From Bacteroidia bacterium (lineage in GTDB: Bacteria > Bacteroidota > Bacteroidia > NS11-12g > UBA955): 6,942 nucleotides of DNA. Made by a program: the position numbers and the translations under genes. Of the stretch, positions 5,757-6,942 are shown piece by piece (the first letter of the stretch is position 1; the number at the start of each line of letters is the position of its first letter). The notes under the pieces are model-generated. The model was not told the origin of the DNA and did no database searches. It saw only the letters and a program-made list of their open reading frames with translations. Where the stretch lies: NCBI GenBank assembly GCA_014376345.1, contig JACMRS010000198.1:1-6942 (forward strand), written 5' to 3'.

Positions 5757-6401
5757 CTAGGGTTTTTTCTTGCTTTTGTAATCGCCTCTTTTCCAGGCTT
5801 CGAAAAACTGTGCCCAGGCAAAAGGATTTAATAGATTGATTGGAGGTGTCTGACCGGCGTAATAACGCCTTTGAGCCTGCTGCATCATATAGTTCCTGAA
5901 ATTTTCTGAGCCGTCCATACCCATTTTAGCGGCATTTTCTTTCAAAACTTCACGATCAAGATTTTTGCGGGCTCTTTCTAGTCCGTCATCAGGCACTTCG
6001 GTTACAATAAAAGCATGATCGAAAGTTGCACGTGATGGCAATGCCCACCAGCCTGTTTCTTTTTTAATAATAAATGTATCCGACTCACGGGTCATAAGCT
6101 TTATTATTGAATATTTATAGCTGGATAACGTATCCGGTATAACAATATAAGATGTTTCAAATTCAACATGAGAAAACTGAATAGTATCTCCTTTTGAAGC
6201 AACGAAAGAAAAATAACCTTCGAGATTTGAATAATCACCAGTCCCTTTGTTTCTGATCCAGATATTAGCAAATGGAATGGGATTGATACTGTCTGCAGTT
6301 AATACAAGTCCTGTAAACTGAATCAGGTTAGAGTCTTGTGCCTTTAAACCTGCAGCAAAAGCCATCAAGAGAATTCCGAAAATTAGTGACTTAAGTTTCA
6401 A
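5757..6401 (-). CDS. Secreted CarboxypepD_reg-like domain protein, function unknown
   Basis: The 214-aa product starts with a signal peptide (MKLKSLIFGILLMAFAAGLKAQ, shown as two hydrophobic parts; cleavage likely after AQ22). Residues about 27-102 form a carboxypeptidase-regulatory-like beta-sandwich: FTGLVLTADSINPIPFANIW, then GTGDYSNLEGYFSF, then GDTIQFSHVEFE. The same module is found at the N-terminus of TonB-dependent receptors, but here it stands alone without a barrel. The C-terminal 100 residues are charged and aromatic (VPDDGLERARKNLD 136-149, NPFAWAQFFEAWKRG 192-206) and are unrecognised. There is no T9SS sorting signal or lipobox, so it is probably periplasmic. The start is TTG at 6401-6399: an in-frame TAA lies three codons upstream, no ATG precedes the signal peptide, and Met13 would destroy it. 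A -7 promoter element lies 18 nt upstream. Confidence 0.82.
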   Translation of the reverse strand: MKLKSLIFGILLMAFAAGLKAQDSNLIQFTGLVLTADSINPIPFANIWIRNKGTGDYSNLEGYFSFVASKGDTIQFSHVEFETSYIVIPDTLSSYKYSIIKLMTRESDTFIIKKETGWWALPSRATFDHAFIVTEVPDDGLERARKNLDREVLKENAAKMGMDGSENFRNYMMQQAQRRYYAGQTPPINLLNPFAWAQFFEAWKRGDYKSKKKP

Positions 6402-6419
6402 ATCGTTTTAGTTTATTTA

Positions 6420-6427
6420 CAAATATA
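6420..6427 (-). promoter_or_regulatory. -7 element TATATTTG upstream of the CarboxypepD_reg-like gene
   Basis: On the - strand TATATTTG (6427-6420) matches TAnnTTTG fully and lies in the 34-bp gap between the chromate transporter stop and the TTG start at 6401. No good TTTG is seen at the -33 position (GGTG or similar there). The promoter may therefore be weak, or the gene may mainly be read through from upstream. Confidence 0.45.
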
Positions 6428-6435
6428 GCAGATTT

Positions 6436-6942
6436 TTAAATAATAACACCTGCTAATATCGTTAAAATTACTATAACCAATGGTGGAATTTTTTTAAATG
6501 AAAGTAAGCCAATAGTTAATGCCATCACTACAAGATTAGAAATTATAAGTGGTCCTGTATTAGTAAGCATTGGCATTATCATAAAACAGGCGGCAGACCA
6601 TACCAGTCCGATTGCGACTGCAATAATTCCATCAAGCGAGCGGTTTACTATCGGATAAAGTTTGAGTTGGTTCCAGATTGGATACACAAAAAATATCATC
6701 AGTGTGCCTGGTAAAAAAATCGCGATAGTACCGACAGCACAGCCTATCAATTGTCCAAACGTATTATATCCCAGAGTTTTCATAGCCAGGCCATTGGCAT
6801 AAGTTGCCAGTGAAAATGTCGGTCCGGGTACTGCTTGCAGCAAACCCAATCCGGTATTGAATTCAGCTAAAGTAAGATATCTTTTTTGTCTGAACTCCAC
6901 AAACTCAGTTAGAATCATAGAATACAACACATTTCCGCCTCC
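6436..6942 (-). CDS. chrA: Chromate transporter (CHR/ChrA family), C-terminal 168 aa, 5' end outside window
   Basis: The frame is open to the right edge and begins GGGNVLYSM, so the gene enters from beyond base 6942. The GTG at 6930 is an internal Val codon. The visible part carries the CHR signature of the second half of the protein: FRQKRYLTLAEFNTGLGLLQ then AVPGPTFSLATYANGLAM (residues about 17-54). Hydrophobic segments follow at about 60-87, 103-125, 130-148 and 152-168. Members are inner-membrane proteins exporting chromate, proposed to act as proton/anion exchangers, and the natural substrate in many bacteria is unclear. The stop at 6436 closes the protein right after the last membrane segment, normal for the family. 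Whether it is a full bidomain protein or one of a pair of short CHR proteins cannot be seen. The next gene leftwards starts 34 nt on. Confidence 0.9.
   Translation of the reverse strand, partial: GGGNVLYSMILTEFVEFRQKRYLTLAEFNTGLGLLQAVPGPTFSLATYANGLAMKTLGYNTFGQLIGCAVGTIAIFLPGTLMIFFVYPIWNQLKLYPIVNRSLDGIIAVAIGLVWSAACFMIMPMLTNTGPLIISNLVVMALTIGLLSFKKIPPLVIVILTILAGVII

Noticed and set aside
6928..6930. GTG as the start of the chromate transporter gene
   Set aside because: The frame continues to the window edge with GGGN, which fits the family motif just before this Val, so the codon is internal.

Overview
The window looks like a chromosomal segment of a Bacteroidota bacterium. The DNA is AT-rich. 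There is a type IX secretion (T9SS) C-terminal sorting domain, and the promoter-like sites fit the Bacteroidota pattern (TTTG near -33, TAnnTTTG near -7). Leaders are A-rich with weak or no Shine-Dalgarno sequence. Two protein families are strongly associated with this phylum (DUF4837 and small CarboxypepD_reg-like proteins). I cannot place it below phylum. No rRNA, tRNA, transposase, phage gene or CRISPR array was seen.

Layout from left to right. (1) Bases 1-957, + strand: the 3' part of a T9SS-exported surface or secreted protein, then a small DUF3820 protein 7 nt later. A hairpin plus T-run at 958-989 may end this unit where it meets purN. (2) Bases 967-4010, - strand: a tight three-gene operon read from 4010 leftwards, consisting of a LysM-containing MltD-type lytic transglycosylase, a DUF4837 lipoprotein and a GTG-started purN. 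Gene gaps are 0 and 2 nt. A textbook Bacteroidota promoter (TTTG-N20-TATTTTTG) lies just upstream. (3) Bases 4011-4218: a divergent regulatory region. The two facing promoters share an identical 11-mer, and a hexamer inverted repeat overlaps one -33 box. (4) Bases 4219-5445, + strand: an alanine dehydrogenase/transhydrogenase-family protein that keeps the NAD fold but has replacements at several classical pyruvate-pocket residues. (5) Bases 5446-5756: a convergent intergenic stretch packed with short repeats and one strong hairpin. (6) Bases 5757-6401, - strand: a secreted CarboxypepD_reg-like protein of unknown role, TTG-started, with its own -7 element. (7) Bases 6436-6942, - strand: the C-terminal half of a chromate transporter (CHR family), running off the right edge.

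Functionally this is mostly ordinary core genome: envelope maintenance (transglycosylase, lipoprotein, secreted proteins), purine synthesis, amino-acid/NAD metabolism and an ion transporter. I found no convincing new multi-gene system. The points most worth a second look are the altered active site of the Ald-like protein, the conserved-looking coupling of transglycosylase, DUF4837 and purN, and the repeat-dense intergenic region.
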